Positions 7,575-14,276 of a DNA stretch of 15,324 bases are shown in pieces (position 1 is the first letter of the stretch; each line of letters starts with the position of its first letter). The position numbers and the translations under genes were made by a program. The stretch comes from CAZSLZ01 sp964607865 (GTDB lineage: Bacteria; Vulcanimicrobiota; JAJTBE01; CAZSLZ01), in contig CAZSLZ010000077.1 of assembly GCA_964607865.1 (NCBI GenBank), positions 1-15,324 of the forward strand, given 5' to 3'. A model generated the notes under the pieces. That model saw nothing but the letters and a program-made list of their open reading frames with translations. It was not told the DNA's origin and did not search any database.

Positions 7575-8294
7575 TTATTTTATTATATAACCTTCTTCGG
7601 GTGTTGACAGCCCCGGCGCCTGTTTGTCCTGTAATTCCACCAGTACTTTTATAGTGGTATTGACCGAACCGTCCTGGGTGGTAATATTGGTGGTAGTTGT
7701 AACTTCAGACTTCACCAGCCGGCCCACTTTGTGAGCAAAATGGGTGGTGCCCTCAGCGGTAAGTACCTGTTCTACTCCCTCGGCAATGGGGATTTTGGTT
7801 TCGGGGCAAGAAACCTTGATTTCAGCCACATCGTAACCATTTACATTGGTGAAGCTCCATAAAGAATAATTGTAATTAAGAGTAATCATATCTGATTTGC
7901 CGGGAATGGAAATCTTACTCTTTCCAACCCAGGTTTCACCCTTTTTTACATTGTTGGTGGGGAAAGCAGGCTGTTCAAAAGGTAAATCTATTGAAGTATG
8001 GGTGATTTCACCACTTTTTTTCATTTTCAAGGTAATGGTCTGGCCCACATTGGGCAACTCTTCGCTTTCGCCATCCCTTATTAATTTTCCCGAATCGATG
8101 GTAACATCAACAGTCATGGTTCCATCTGGCGCTACCTCAGTGCAGGTCTGGGACATCTTCATCTCAACGTCGGATTTGGTACTCCCTGACTGCTCCTCAG
8201 TTTTAATCTCCTGCTCGGAATGAACAGTTGTCTTGTAAGTAAGGGTTTCACCCTTTTTCATTTTATATTCCAGTAATACGGCTTCGCCTACCAT
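7575..8294 (-). CDS. Uncharacterised beta-rich protein, no export signal
   Basis: I do not recognise a named family with confidence. The 239 residues are rich in Thr, Ser, Lys and Val in alternating patterns typical of beta sheets. They open with LLEYKMKKGETLTYKTTVHS, a (Y-K-x-K-G-x-x-x-x-Y-K) start seen in several uncharacterised bacterial beta-sandwich families such as DUF6263-like proteins. A second block (FPTNNVKKGETWVGKSKI) repeats the KKGET theme at about 115-120. Cys appears in only two places and there are no membrane segments. Unlike many relatives there is no signal peptide or lipobox, so it appears cytoplasmic unless the start is wrong. The start is well supported by AAGGAGG 6-7 nt upstream of the ATG. 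Its own terminator follows. Confidence 0.85.
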   Translation of the reverse strand: MVGEAVLLEYKMKKGETLTYKTTVHSEQEIKTEEQSGSTKSDVEMKMSQTCTEVAPDGTMTVDVTIDSGKLIRDGESEELPNVGQTITLKMKKSGEITHTSIDLPFEQPAFPTNNVKKGETWVGKSKISIPGKSDMITLNYNYSLWSFTNVNGYDVAEIKVSCPETKIPIAEGVEQVLTAEGTTHFAHKVGRLVKSEVTTTTNITTQDGSVNTTIKVLVELQDKQAPGLSTPEEGYIIK

Positions 8295-8404
8295 GTTTCT
8301 TCCTCCTTTATATAAACTCTTTAAACCTTACCGATACTTCTGTCGGCTGAAATTCTTCGACAAAATGAATCTTTTTCCTTCCATTTTTTTTACACTTTAA
8401 ACAA

Positions 8405-8938
8405 TTAAAACCATGTCTGGCACCGATGGCAGTATGAGTCTTTCTGGTTGTCAAGATCGTTAATACTGCGGGGAAAGAACATTACACACTGGGGATTGCT
8501 GCAATGTCTTAAACCGTAAGCATGGCTCATTTCCTGAATTATTGCCTTTTTTAACCGGTTTTCAAAAACTCCCGGATCCTGTTCGAAATAATGGAAATTC
8601 TGGGAAAAACGCCACAGGGAAACCACCGCCGCTTCCTTCGAAGGGCTTCCATCACCAAAAACAAAGGGCAACTGGGGCCGGGCAATGTCTTCATTTATTA
8701 AACCAAAGATTTTTTCCTTATGGGTACGAATAGAGGACAGGTGGGAAAGTAGATCTGCAGACCGGTAATGCTCCGCTTCCAGGTCAAATGCATCTATAGG
8801 CAGGGCAATACTTTCACCTCTTACAACTTTTTTGCGAAATGTGTTTTCTAATACAAACTGGGTAAAATCTATAATTTCAGGGTGAATTTCATCGAAACTT
8901 ACCAGTTTTATTCCATAATGTCCCTGGGTATTAAACAT
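8405..8938 (-). CDS. Archaemetzincin-like protein with a substituted zinc ligand
   Basis: The 177 residues match archaemetzincin (AMZ, peptidase family M54) along their length: YRSADLLSHL, PFVFGDGSPSKEAAVVSLWR, and the core KKAIIQEMSHAYGLRHC followed by SNPQCVMFFPRS and CHRC. The family core is HExxHxxGxxHC. Here the first His is Gln (Q135, codon CAG at 8534-8536), while E136, H139, H145, the Met turn (M153) and the four Cys of the structural zinc site (C146, C151, C170, C173) remain. The catalytic zinc may therefore be bound weakly or not at all. CAG differs from a His codon by one base, so a sequencing error is possible. The start ATG is preceded by AAGGAGAAGG. No signal peptide is seen, as usual for the family. 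Confidence 0.88.
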   Translation of the reverse strand: MFNTQGHYGIKLVSFDEIHPEIIDFTQFVLENTFRKKVVRGESIALPIDAFDLEAEHYRSADLLSHLSSIRTHKEKIFGLINEDIARPQLPFVFGDGSPSKEAAVVSLWRFSQNFHYFEQDPGVFENRLKKAIIQEMSHAYGLRHCSNPQCVMFFPRSINDLDNQKDSYCHRCQTWF

Positions 8939-9033
8939 TCCTTCTCCTTATTTCAGATAAATTTCTATTTAAACTTATTTTCATAGATTCCTTTATAAAA
9001 TGATCAGGGGGAACCTATTTATTAATGATCGTG

Positions 9034-9055
9034 TTTAATTATAACACTAATTAAA
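9034..9055. promoter_or_regulatory. Inverted repeat in the divergent promoter region, candidate operator
   Basis: TTTAATTA (9034-9041) and TAATTAAA (9048-9055) are perfect 8-bp inverted arms around a 6-bp centre. They overlap a TATAAC box (9040-9045) that could serve as the -10 of the NmrA-like gene, and end just before its ribosome-binding site. Dimeric regulators often bind such sites, but AT-rich arms can arise by chance. Confidence 0.4.
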
Positions 9056-9057
9056 GT

Positions 9058-9063
9058 GAGGGG
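9058..9063 (+). promoter_or_regulatory. Ribosome-binding site that decides the NmrA-like start
   Basis: GAGGGG lies 7 nt before the ATG at 9071. A frame opening at GTG 9056 would overlap this site and lack its own Shine-Dalgarno sequence. Confidence 0.65.
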
Positions 9064-9070
9064 ATCAATC

Positions 9071-9964
9071 ATGGATAAAAGAATATTAGTAACCGGCCCC
9101 ACGGGTAAAGTGGGAAGTCAGGTAATAAAGTACCTGAAACGAAAAGATAATGTGGAAATCATTGCCGGCGTCCATCATTTGAATGACGCCGACCGTTTTG
9201 AATCTCAGGGCATTAAGATTGTTGAATTCGAGCTTGATGACCCAGAAACCATTGAGAACGCTCTTTCAATTACCGATCGACTGTTTCTGCTAACACCAAT
9301 GACCCCGGATATGGAAAGAAGAGTTCAAAATGTGGTGGAACAAACCAGAAACAATAAAGTGGAATTTATTGTCAGGCTGTCATTTTACGGAGCCAGCGAC
9401 GAAAACCCAGTCAGGCTGGGAGAGCTCCACAGAAAAGCTGATCAGGTGGTAATAAACTCGGGAATTCCATACACAATATTACGGCCAAACAGCTTTATGC
9501 AAAATTTTTCTGAATATTATGCCGATTCTATCAGAGAAATGGATACGTTTTATCTGGCCCAGGGCGATGGCAAAATCAGCTATATTGACACAAGAGATAT
9601 AGGAAACGTAGCTGCAACCATACTGGCAGAGCCCACCAGGGAGAATATAAACCAGATATATACCCTTACAGGTTCCCAGGCTCTGGACAATTTTGAGGTT
9701 GCGGACATTTTTTCCAGGGTTATGGGAAGACAGATAAAATATGTAAATATTTCAAAAGAAGAAATGTCCCAGTATATGAGACAGCAGAAAATGCCCGACT
9801 GGATCATTGATATCATGATGGAATACCAGGATTACATCAAAAAGAATATGGCAACAAGAGTAACGGGAAGAGTGGTTGAATTGACAGGAATGCCGCCATA
9901 TACCTTCCGGGAATTCTCAAGAGATTACAAGGAACAATTTGAAAAACAACCGGTAAAGGTTTGA
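9071..9964 (+). CDS. NmrA-type NAD(P)-binding oxidoreductase or redox-sensor protein
   Basis: This atypical short-chain dehydrogenase-fold protein of 297 residues has the nucleotide-binding loop GPTGKVG (9-15) after the first beta strand. Further family landmarks are RLSFYGASDENP (about 102-113), YTILRPNSFMQNF (134-146), SYIDTRDIGNVAATIL (170-185), YTLTGSQAL, and the C-terminal GMPPYTFREFSRDY. These place it with the NmrA / NAD(P)H-azoreductase-like group. Members are either quinone or azo reductases or non-catalytic NADP sensors; the canonical SDR Tyr-xxx-Lys pair is not obvious, so activity cannot be called. The ATG at 9071 is chosen for its GAGGGG ribosome-binding site. The gene is divergent from the archaemetzincin-like gene and followed by its own terminator, so it is monocistronic. 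Confidence 0.9.
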   Translation: MDKRILVTGPTGKVGSQVIKYLKRKDNVEIIAGVHHLNDADRFESQGIKIVEFELDDPETIENALSITDRLFLLTPMTPDMERRVQNVVEQTRNNKVEFIVRLSFYGASDENPVRLGELHRKADQVVINSGIPYTILRPNSFMQNFSEYYADSIREMDTFYLAQGDGKISYIDTRDIGNVAATILAEPTRENINQIYTLTGSQALDNFEVADIFSRVMGRQIKYVNISKEEMSQYMRQQKMPDWIIDIMMEYQDYIKKNMATRVTGRVVELTGMPPYTFREFSRDYKEQFEKQPVKV

Positions 9965-9965
9965 T

Positions 9966-10001
9966 AAAAAAACTGCCCTTATGAATCAGGGCAGTTTTTT
10001 T
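9966..10001 (+). terminator. Rho-independent terminator of the NmrA-like gene
   Basis: AACTGCCCT (9971-9979) pairs perfectly with AGGGCAGTT (9988-9996) across an 8-nt loop. A T run follows and an A run precedes, so it could work in both directions. It begins right after the stop codon. Confidence 0.93.
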
Positions 10002-10027
10002 AAAGGATTTATCCAGAAATTTTAAAA

Positions 10028-10033
10028 TATAAT
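10028..10033 (+). promoter_or_regulatory. Possible -10 element for the FHA gene
   Basis: A perfect TATAAT lies 27 bp before the FHA gene start and after the preceding terminator, but no recognisable -35 sits at 16-18 bp. The leader would be only about 15 nt. Confidence 0.3.
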
Positions 10034-10054
10034 TTATTCAGAGGAAGTTATAAT

Positions 10055-10750
10055 ATGAATTTTTTGGATAACCTGGAAAAAACCCTGGAAAACTTAATAG
10101 AGAATGCTTTTTTCGGCAGGTTCGGCGGCAAAATACACCCAAAGGAAATCGCCAGGGGGATCTGGCGGGAACTTATGGCAAATAAAACCAGAGAAAACGA
10201 GATTACCTATCTGCCCAACAAATTTCTGGTCTATTTGTCCTCAGAAAACTATAATGAACTAAAACAGATTAAAGATGAAGCCAATAGTGAAATAAAAGCG
10301 TTTCTGAGAAAAGAGATAGAAAAGAGAAACTATCAGACCTATGGCCCCCTGGATATCAACTGGGAGGAAAACCCAGATTTAAGAAAACATGAATTTACTG
10401 TCCGGGCTTCATTTCATTGTTGCGATTTTACAGCTCCCGCTGAAGGGGAAGATATTCCCACAGCTATTTATCAGAAGCTGGAGGTTACAGAAGGTTTTGA
10501 CCGGGGGAAAATATTTACCCTGGATAAAGATGAATATGTAATCGGCCGGGACGAATCCTGCGACATTGTCCTGGGCGACCCTACCGTTTCCAGAACCCAT
10601 GCCAGAATAACCCGTTTAAACGGCCAATACAAGATAGAAGATATGGAAAGCAAAACCGGAGTTTTTGTAAACGGCCAGAAAGTTGATGAACATATTCTCT
10701 GCAGAAGCCATAGACTTCGAATCGGGCTCAGCATACTTAAATTGAGATGA
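10055..10750 (+). CDS. FhaA-type protein: DUF3662 domain plus C-terminal FHA domain
   Basis: The N-terminal domain (about 1-125) matches the DUF3662/FhaA N-terminus: LEKTLENLIENAFFGRFGG, HPKEIARGIWREL, and LPNKFLVYLSSENYNEL. The C-terminal forkhead-associated domain (about 140-231) has all phosphothreonine-binding landmarks: IGRDES (G164, R165), VSRTHARI (S179, R180, H182) and NGQKV (N206, G207). FHA domains bind phosphothreonine on partner proteins, so a Ser/Thr kinase should exist elsewhere in the genome. In mycobacteria FhaA binds a phosphorylated cell-wall regulator, but transferring that role here is inference. No signal peptide or membrane segment is seen. GAGGAAG lies 7 nt before the ATG. 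The gene is followed closely by a strong promoter for the next gene. Confidence 0.94.
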   Translation: MNFLDNLEKTLENLIENAFFGRFGGKIHPKEIARGIWRELMANKTRENEITYLPNKFLVYLSSENYNELKQIKDEANSEIKAFLRKEIEKRNYQTYGPLDINWEENPDLRKHEFTVRASFHCCDFTAPAEGEDIPTAIYQKLEVTEGFDRGKIFTLDKDEYVIGRDESCDIVLGDPTVSRTHARITRLNGQYKIEDMESKTGVFVNGQKVDEHILCRSHRLRIGLSILKLR

Positions 10751-10755
10751 TGAAT

Positions 10756-10784
10756 TTTACAAGTTCGCCATTTTTTGATATAAT
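10756..10784 (+). promoter_or_regulatory. Strong sigma70-type promoter for the cysteine-hydrolase gene
   Basis: TTTACA (10756-10761) and TATAAT (10779-10784) are separated by exactly 17 bp: five of six and six of six consensus bases. The start point would be near 10791, giving a leader of about 27 nt to the ATG at 10818. It shows that the downstream gene can be expressed independently of the FHA gene. Confidence 0.75.
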
Positions 10785-10817
10785 ATTAACCTACTTTTCA
10801 AACGGGGATAATATTGA

Positions 10818-12098
10818 ATGAGAATTAACCCAGCAAAATTGCAATCAACAACGGGTGTCAGATCTTTTCGCCCGGCAAGGGCAACAGTAAAAAAGCCCAC
10901 GTTACCCGGCGACTCATTTGAGAGCACCATTGTGCAGAATAATAATTCTAATCTCAATTTATCAAGTTTCAATTCCCATGTCCCGCCGTCACACAGCGAA
11001 GAAAAAGCTTTGGTTTCAATAAACAGTCAGAGTTGCCTGTCTCAACTGCAGCAGGATCCCACAGCTTGGAAACAATACCAGGCACTGCCTGCAAAAGAAA
11101 AGCAGGAATTTCTGAAATTGGCCCGGGCTACCCTTCGGCCGGTCAAAATGGGAAGTACCGGTTCTTTCCATTCGGAACTTGCGCTGAAGAATATTTTTGG
11201 CAGGGTAAGCCCCGCCCTCACCAGTATTTTGAAATCGGGAAAATTACAGAACAAAGACAGCATGGGCAAAACCCTTCTTGCAAACCTCAACAGAATTTTC
11301 AGCCAGAAATTCACCAATGAAGTAGATTCCAGACGGATTAAAAACCAGGTTCTTTCCATTGTTGCCAATCCGGATCTTATAAGCCAGGGTAATAAGGGTA
11401 CATGCACCATGACCACCCTGGAATATATCAATGCGGTAAATCATCCTGCAGAATTTGTACGGATTATTTCCGGCCTTACTTCGCCGGATAAGCAGGTTCA
11501 ACTGAGAAACGGGGAAACCCTGATTGCCAACCGGGGGAGTTTGAAGCCCGACAACAGCAGCAGGCTTGATGTCAACCGGATTTACCAGGCATCCATGATG
11601 GAATACGGAAACGGTGAACTGGATTATGATAACGCGGGAGATATAAATGTCCGGCGAACAATGCTGCCCAGCGGCGCAATAAAGGAAGAAACCCTGCACA
11701 AGGGGTTGTATCCGCCGGAATCAAACCGGTCATTCGATGCGGTTTTACCCTATAAAAGCAGTTTTGCCGAATTTTCCCCCATAGACAGAGAAAAAGTTGA
11801 TGGGCAATTTCAAAAGCTTACCGATAAAGGCGCCATAGTACCCATTGCCCTGGCATGGCGGGGGCCAAAGGAAAATATCTATGAACACAAGGTTGCAGTT
11901 GAGGGTATGGACGACCAATATGCATATATTAGAGATCCCTTCGGATCCAATGATATGGGAAAAACTCCCCAGTCGCCTTCCGATGAAATTGAACGGGAAT
12001 TGGCATTCCCGGAAAAACCATACAGTGGCGGGCATATAAAAGTGAAAAAAGATGAGTTCTATAACAGGCTGCTGGACTATCATTTCCCTGCCAAATAA
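10818..12098 (+). CDS. Putative papain/calpain-fold cysteine hydrolase with disordered N-terminus
   Basis: The first ~75 of 426 residues are polar and low in structure (many Ser, Asn, Pro), with no Sec or Tat signal. A helical stretch follows (about 78-185). The probable catalytic core has ISQGNKGTCTMTTLEY, where Q190 and C196 match the papain-superfamily Q-x5-C oxyanion/nucleophile pattern (calpains read QGxxGDC). IYEHKVAVEG with H357 and YAYIRDPFG with D373 (papains and calpains usually have Asn) complete a possible triad. The similarity is by pattern only, so the family is uncertain. Its own promoter precedes it; the ribosome-binding site is weak (GGGG 10 nt upstream). A VOC-fold gene follows 26 bp later and may share the transcript. 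The lack of an export signal with a flexible leader would also fit a specialised-secretion effector, which is speculation. Confidence 0.8.
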   Translation: MRINPAKLQSTTGVRSFRPARATVKKPTLPGDSFESTIVQNNNSNLNLSSFNSHVPPSHSEEKALVSINSQSCLSQLQQDPTAWKQYQALPAKEKQEFLKLARATLRPVKMGSTGSFHSELALKNIFGRVSPALTSILKSGKLQNKDSMGKTLLANLNRIFSQKFTNEVDSRRIKNQVLSIVANPDLISQGNKGTCTMTTLEYINAVNHPAEFVRIISGLTSPDKQVQLRNGETLIANRGSLKPDNSSRLDVNRIYQASMMEYGNGELDYDNAGDINVRRTMLPSGAIKEETLHKGLYPPESNRSFDAVLPYKSSFAEFSPIDREKVDGQFQKLTDKGAIVPIALAWRGPKENIYEHKVAVEGMDDQYAYIRDPFGSNDMGKTPQSPSDEIERELAFPEKPYSGGHIKVKKDEFYNRLLDYHFPAK

Positions 12099-12124
12099 AC
12101 TTTTAATCAACTTCTACGGAGAAT

Positions 12125-12502
12125 ATGTTGGCTTTAAAAAAAATCGATCATATAAATATCCTTACCCGTTTTGCCAGCCCCACCCTGAATTTTTATCAGA
12201 AGTTTCTTGGTTTTGAGGTAACTGAAAGAAAAACCCAGGGCCAGCCCAGCGTAAAAAGTTATATGCTGGAAAAAGATGAGCAGAAGATTGAAATTTTTGA
12301 ACAGATCAGCCCCGATATTAACCTTAAAACCGGAATAAAACACCTGGCATTTGAATCCGGCAATATTGAAGAGGATTTTAAAAAGTTCAAAGAAAAAGGA
12401 GCTTCAATACTGAAAAATAAAATTCACAAAGCTCCCGGTAAGAAATTCTTTTTTGTAAAAACTCCTCATGGCGATTTTGTCGAGGTTGTTCAATATCTTT
12501 AG
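12125..12502 (+). CDS. VOC (glyoxalase/bleomycin-resistance fold) family protein
   Basis: This 125-residue protein is one VOC unit of two beta-alpha-beta-beta-beta modules. The four metal-ligand positions of the fold are all filled by usual residues: H9 (IDHINIL), E56 (QKIEIFEQ), H73 (GIKHLAFE) and E120 (HGDFVEVVQYL). FYQKFLGFEVTE (23-34) is the standard helix-strand join. It could be a lactoylglutathione-lyase-like isomerase, an epimerase or a dioxygenase; the substrate is not readable. The ATG has GGAG 4 nt upstream. The gene ends tail to tail with the next gene on the opposite strand, sharing 4 bp, so there is no free space for a terminator between them. Confidence 0.92.
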   Translation: MLALKKIDHINILTRFASPTLNFYQKFLGFEVTERKTQGQPSVKSYMLEKDEQKIEIFEQISPDINLKTGIKHLAFESGNIEEDFKKFKEKGASILKNKIHKAPGKKFFFVKTPHGDFVEVVQYL

Positions 12503-12930
12503 TTTAAACTTTCAAAACCGGTAATTTTCCAGCCGGTATCTTCTTTTTTCAAAATGATTCTGTCCTTTCCCGGATATTTAATATCCTCGCTGCCTTTTCT
12601 GGCTTCCACAGTATGGGTAACAACAGCCAAGGCGTTGATTTCGTCAGTTTTTTCCATTTCCACGCTCATGTTGGTAAACCTCAGAATAATCACGCCCTGG
12701 CTGACTGCCGAGGAAAGATCCAGCAATGAATTAAGCGCCTTGTGTTTCCCTTTTTGTTTCATTTCAACCAGTGTATCCCTGGAAATCATTCCGGCTACTC
12801 TGGAGCGATCCCCGCTTTCCACAGCCACATAAAGGTTTTTGACCACAGCTGTTGGGCCTGTCTCCTGGGCTGAAACCGGCATAAAAAAAACAGAAACCAG
12901 AATCAGAAAAAACCATAACTTTTTTCTCAC
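12499..12930 (-). CDS. Small exported NTF2-like (DUF4878/SnoaL-type) protein
   Basis: A classical signal peptide opens the 143-residue protein: MRKK, a hydrophobic core (LWFFLILVSVFFM) and a likely signal peptidase I site after PVSA (residue 21). The mature ~120 residues begin GPTAVVKNLYVAVESGDRSR and end DTGWKITGFESLN. This frame (helix with P-x-x-x-V-x-x-x-Y-x-A-x-x-x-G-D, then beta strands ending in a GW-I-x-x-F strand) is typical of NTF2-fold lumazine-binding-like or DUF4878 proteins. No Cys lipobox is seen, so it should be periplasmic or secreted. Translation starts at GTG, supported by AAGGAGG 5 nt upstream. Function is unknown. The stop overlaps the VOC gene stop by 4 bp. Confidence 0.88.
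   Translation of the reverse strand: MRKKLWFFLILVSVFFMPVSAQETGPTAVVKNLYVAVESGDRSRVAGMISRDTLVEMKQKGKHKALNSLLDLSSAVSQGVIILRFTNMSVEMEKTDEINALAVVTHTVEARKGSEDIKYPGKDRIILKKEDTGWKITGFESLN
12517..12550 (+). terminator. Weak possible terminator for the VOC gene, inside the convergent gene
   Basis: ACCGG (12517-12521) and CCGGT (12533-12537) form a 5-bp stem with an 11-nt loop, followed by a T-rich stretch (ATCTTCTTTTTTC) on the plus strand. It lies within the oppositely oriented coding sequence and is short, so it may be fortuitous. Confidence 0.3.
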
Positions 12931-12957
12931 AACAACCTCCTTGAAGGGTTTTATATT

Positions 12958-12985
12958 ATTATACTATAAATTACTGAAAAGTAAA
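12958..12985 (-). promoter_or_regulatory. Probable promoter of the exported NTF2-like gene
   Basis: On the minus strand TTTACT (12980-12985) and TATAAT (12958-12963) are 16 bp apart. The start of transcription would be near 12951, about 20 bp before the GTG start. The -10 is perfect and the -35 matches four of six. Confidence 0.5.
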
Positions 12986-13259
12986 TTATAGGATACAATG
13001 TGTAAAATCTCTTTACAGAAGATACCACATATAAAATGGTCGCAAAGTTTGATAAAACTTGCCAGAAACAGAAAAAAACTTACAGGGGCCAGGTTCATTA
13101 TGAATTAGCGATTGATAATAAATGGTTAAAAAACCAATTATACGTTGTTTACGCCAATTCACCGTCAAAGTTTTAAATGTTGACTCGCCGGAATTACTGA
13201 ATTTATTGTAAATCATAAACCCTGACAGGCTGCATAAAACAGTTTGACTTATCATGGTT

Positions 13260-13281
13260 TTAACATTTTGTTAACATTTTT
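13260..13281 (+). repeat. Two tandem 11-bp repeats, TTAACATTTTG/T
   Basis: TTAACATTTT occurs at 13260-13269 and 13271-13280, exactly 11 bp (one helical turn) apart, just upstream of the promoter of the YiiX-like gene. A related TTTACA lies at 13285-13290. Phased direct repeats of this kind are typical response-regulator binding sites. Confidence 0.7.
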
Positions 13282-13284
13282 GCC

Positions 13285-13318
13285 TTTACAATATTTGTTA
13301 AAATATATAAAATATAAT
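13285..13318 (+). promoter_or_regulatory. Approximate promoter of the YiiX-like hydrolase gene
   Basis: The AT-rich segment contains TTTACA (13285-13290), then TATAAA (13306-13311, 15 bp spacing) and TATAAT (13313-13318). No pair has ideal spacing, so only the region is marked. It lies 34 bp before the TTG start. Confidence 0.4.
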
Positions 13319-13351
13319 AGAGTTAAATAAAAACTGTAAAGGAGTATTGCT

Positions 13352-14254
13352 TTGAAACCTATCCCGCAGATTCAACCAGGCCAGATATACAACACACAAC
13401 AAAGCAAGGCGGAAAAAGTAGTTAAAAGCAACCCCAATGCTCCCGATGATATATTCATACCCGGCGGCACCAATAAGGGAATGGGAAAATCTCTGCTGAG
13501 AACCATCACAAAAAAAGCCAATTTTCAGGTTCCCACAGCTCAGAAGCCTCTCACCAAGAAACAGGTTTCCGACATAATGAAACTTGTGAAACCAGGTGAC
13601 ATTATTTTAAAGAAGAATGAAAACTTCCCCGTCACCTGGGGGCTCCAGAAAATTGCATGTGATACCGATTACACCCATGTAATGATATATGAAGGCGATG
13701 GAAATATGCTCCATTCCGCCAACAGCACTAACGGAGTGGTAAGGGAGAACCTGGAGGAATACCTGGACGGCTCCCGGTTCAGCATAGCTGTAGTTCGCCC
13801 CGAGTACAAGACCGAAGCTGACAGGAAGTCTGCCCTGGATTATTGCCGTTCTCAACTGGGAAAACCCTATGACAGTTTTTTCAACGAAGAGAATTCGGAT
13901 AAACTTTATTGCAGCGAACTGGTTAGAAATGCGTTGGAAAAAATGCCCAACCCCATAAAAGTGCCCACCACCGGGTTCTTCGGCAAACAATTTATTGCCC
14001 CCGATATTTTCAACAAAACCGAAGGTTTCAAACCCATGTATTCCACCAATAAGGCAACTGCATTCAGGTCTTTTCTGAAGCATTATATGGTGGGAGTCCC
14101 GGCAACCCTGGCAACGGTCGCCGGAGGCATAGCCATGGGCCCTCTGGGCGCTACCGCAGGTTTCGCAGGCGTAGGCCTGGCTGCCACCCTTATCGGTAAT
14201 AAAATCCAGCACGGCAAATTCAGCCTCCGTCCCAGTATGGATGCCGGTTATTAG
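13352..14254 (+). CDS. YiiX/YebB-like permuted NlpC/P60 cysteine hydrolase with C-terminal glycine-zipper segment
   Basis: The first ~70 of 300 residues are polar and probably disordered, without an export signal. The core (about 75-225) begins VKPGDIILKK, then YTHVMIYEGDG with H109, HSANSTNGVVRENLEEYL, and KLYCSELVRNAL with C187 after GKPYD. His before Cys is the circularly permuted order of the YiiX/YaeF (C92-like) papain-fold amidases, whose relatives cut peptide, lipid or acyl bonds. The tail (about 247-282: VGVPATLATVAGGIAMGPLG and ATAGFAGVGLAATLIG) is a Gly/Ala-rich hydrophobic segment with repeated small-xxx-small spacing, able to form a membrane hairpin. Translation starts at TTG, preceded by AAAGGAG 7 nt upstream; no other in-frame start fits. 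A strong terminator follows. The cellular role is unknown; effector or membrane-acting hydrolase are inferences. Confidence 0.85.
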   Translation: MKPIPQIQPGQIYNTQQSKAEKVVKSNPNAPDDIFIPGGTNKGMGKSLLRTITKKANFQVPTAQKPLTKKQVSDIMKLVKPGDIILKKNENFPVTWGLQKIACDTDYTHVMIYEGDGNMLHSANSTNGVVRENLEEYLDGSRFSIAVVRPEYKTEADRKSALDYCRSQLGKPYDSFFNEENSDKLYCSELVRNALEKMPNPIKVPTTGFFGKQFIAPDIFNKTEGFKPMYSTNKATAFRSFLKHYMVGVPATLATVAGGIAMGPLGATAGFAGVGLAATLIGNKIQHGKFSLRPSMDAGY

Positions 14255-14276
14255 AAATTAATCAGTAAATAATATA

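Larger units (their letters stand above)
12931..13351. other. 421 bp intergenic regulatory region between divergent genes
   Basis: It carries the divergent promoters for the genes on either side, a tandem TTAACA repeat (13260-13281), and a stretch around 13083-13115 beginning AGGGGCCAGGTTCATT that looks unlike its AT-rich surroundings and may be a mobile-repeat fragment. An 80-codon frame on the minus strand (13013-13255) has no ribosome-binding site or recognisable product. Confidence 0.55.

Noticed and set aside
8328..8384. 18-codon minus-strand frame just upstream of the beta-rich gene, possible leader peptide
   Set aside because: No ribosome-binding site, no attenuator hairpins and no residue bias that would suggest a leader.
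13013..13255. 80-codon minus-strand frame between the divergent genes
   Set aside because: No ribosome-binding site, no family resemblance, and it covers the repeat-like fragment and AT-rich regulatory DNA.
13607..14212. 201-codon minus-strand frame opposite the YiiX-like gene
   Set aside because: It is a shadow of a well-supported coding frame with recognisable catalytic motifs; its own translation is Gly/Cys/His-rich without a domain.
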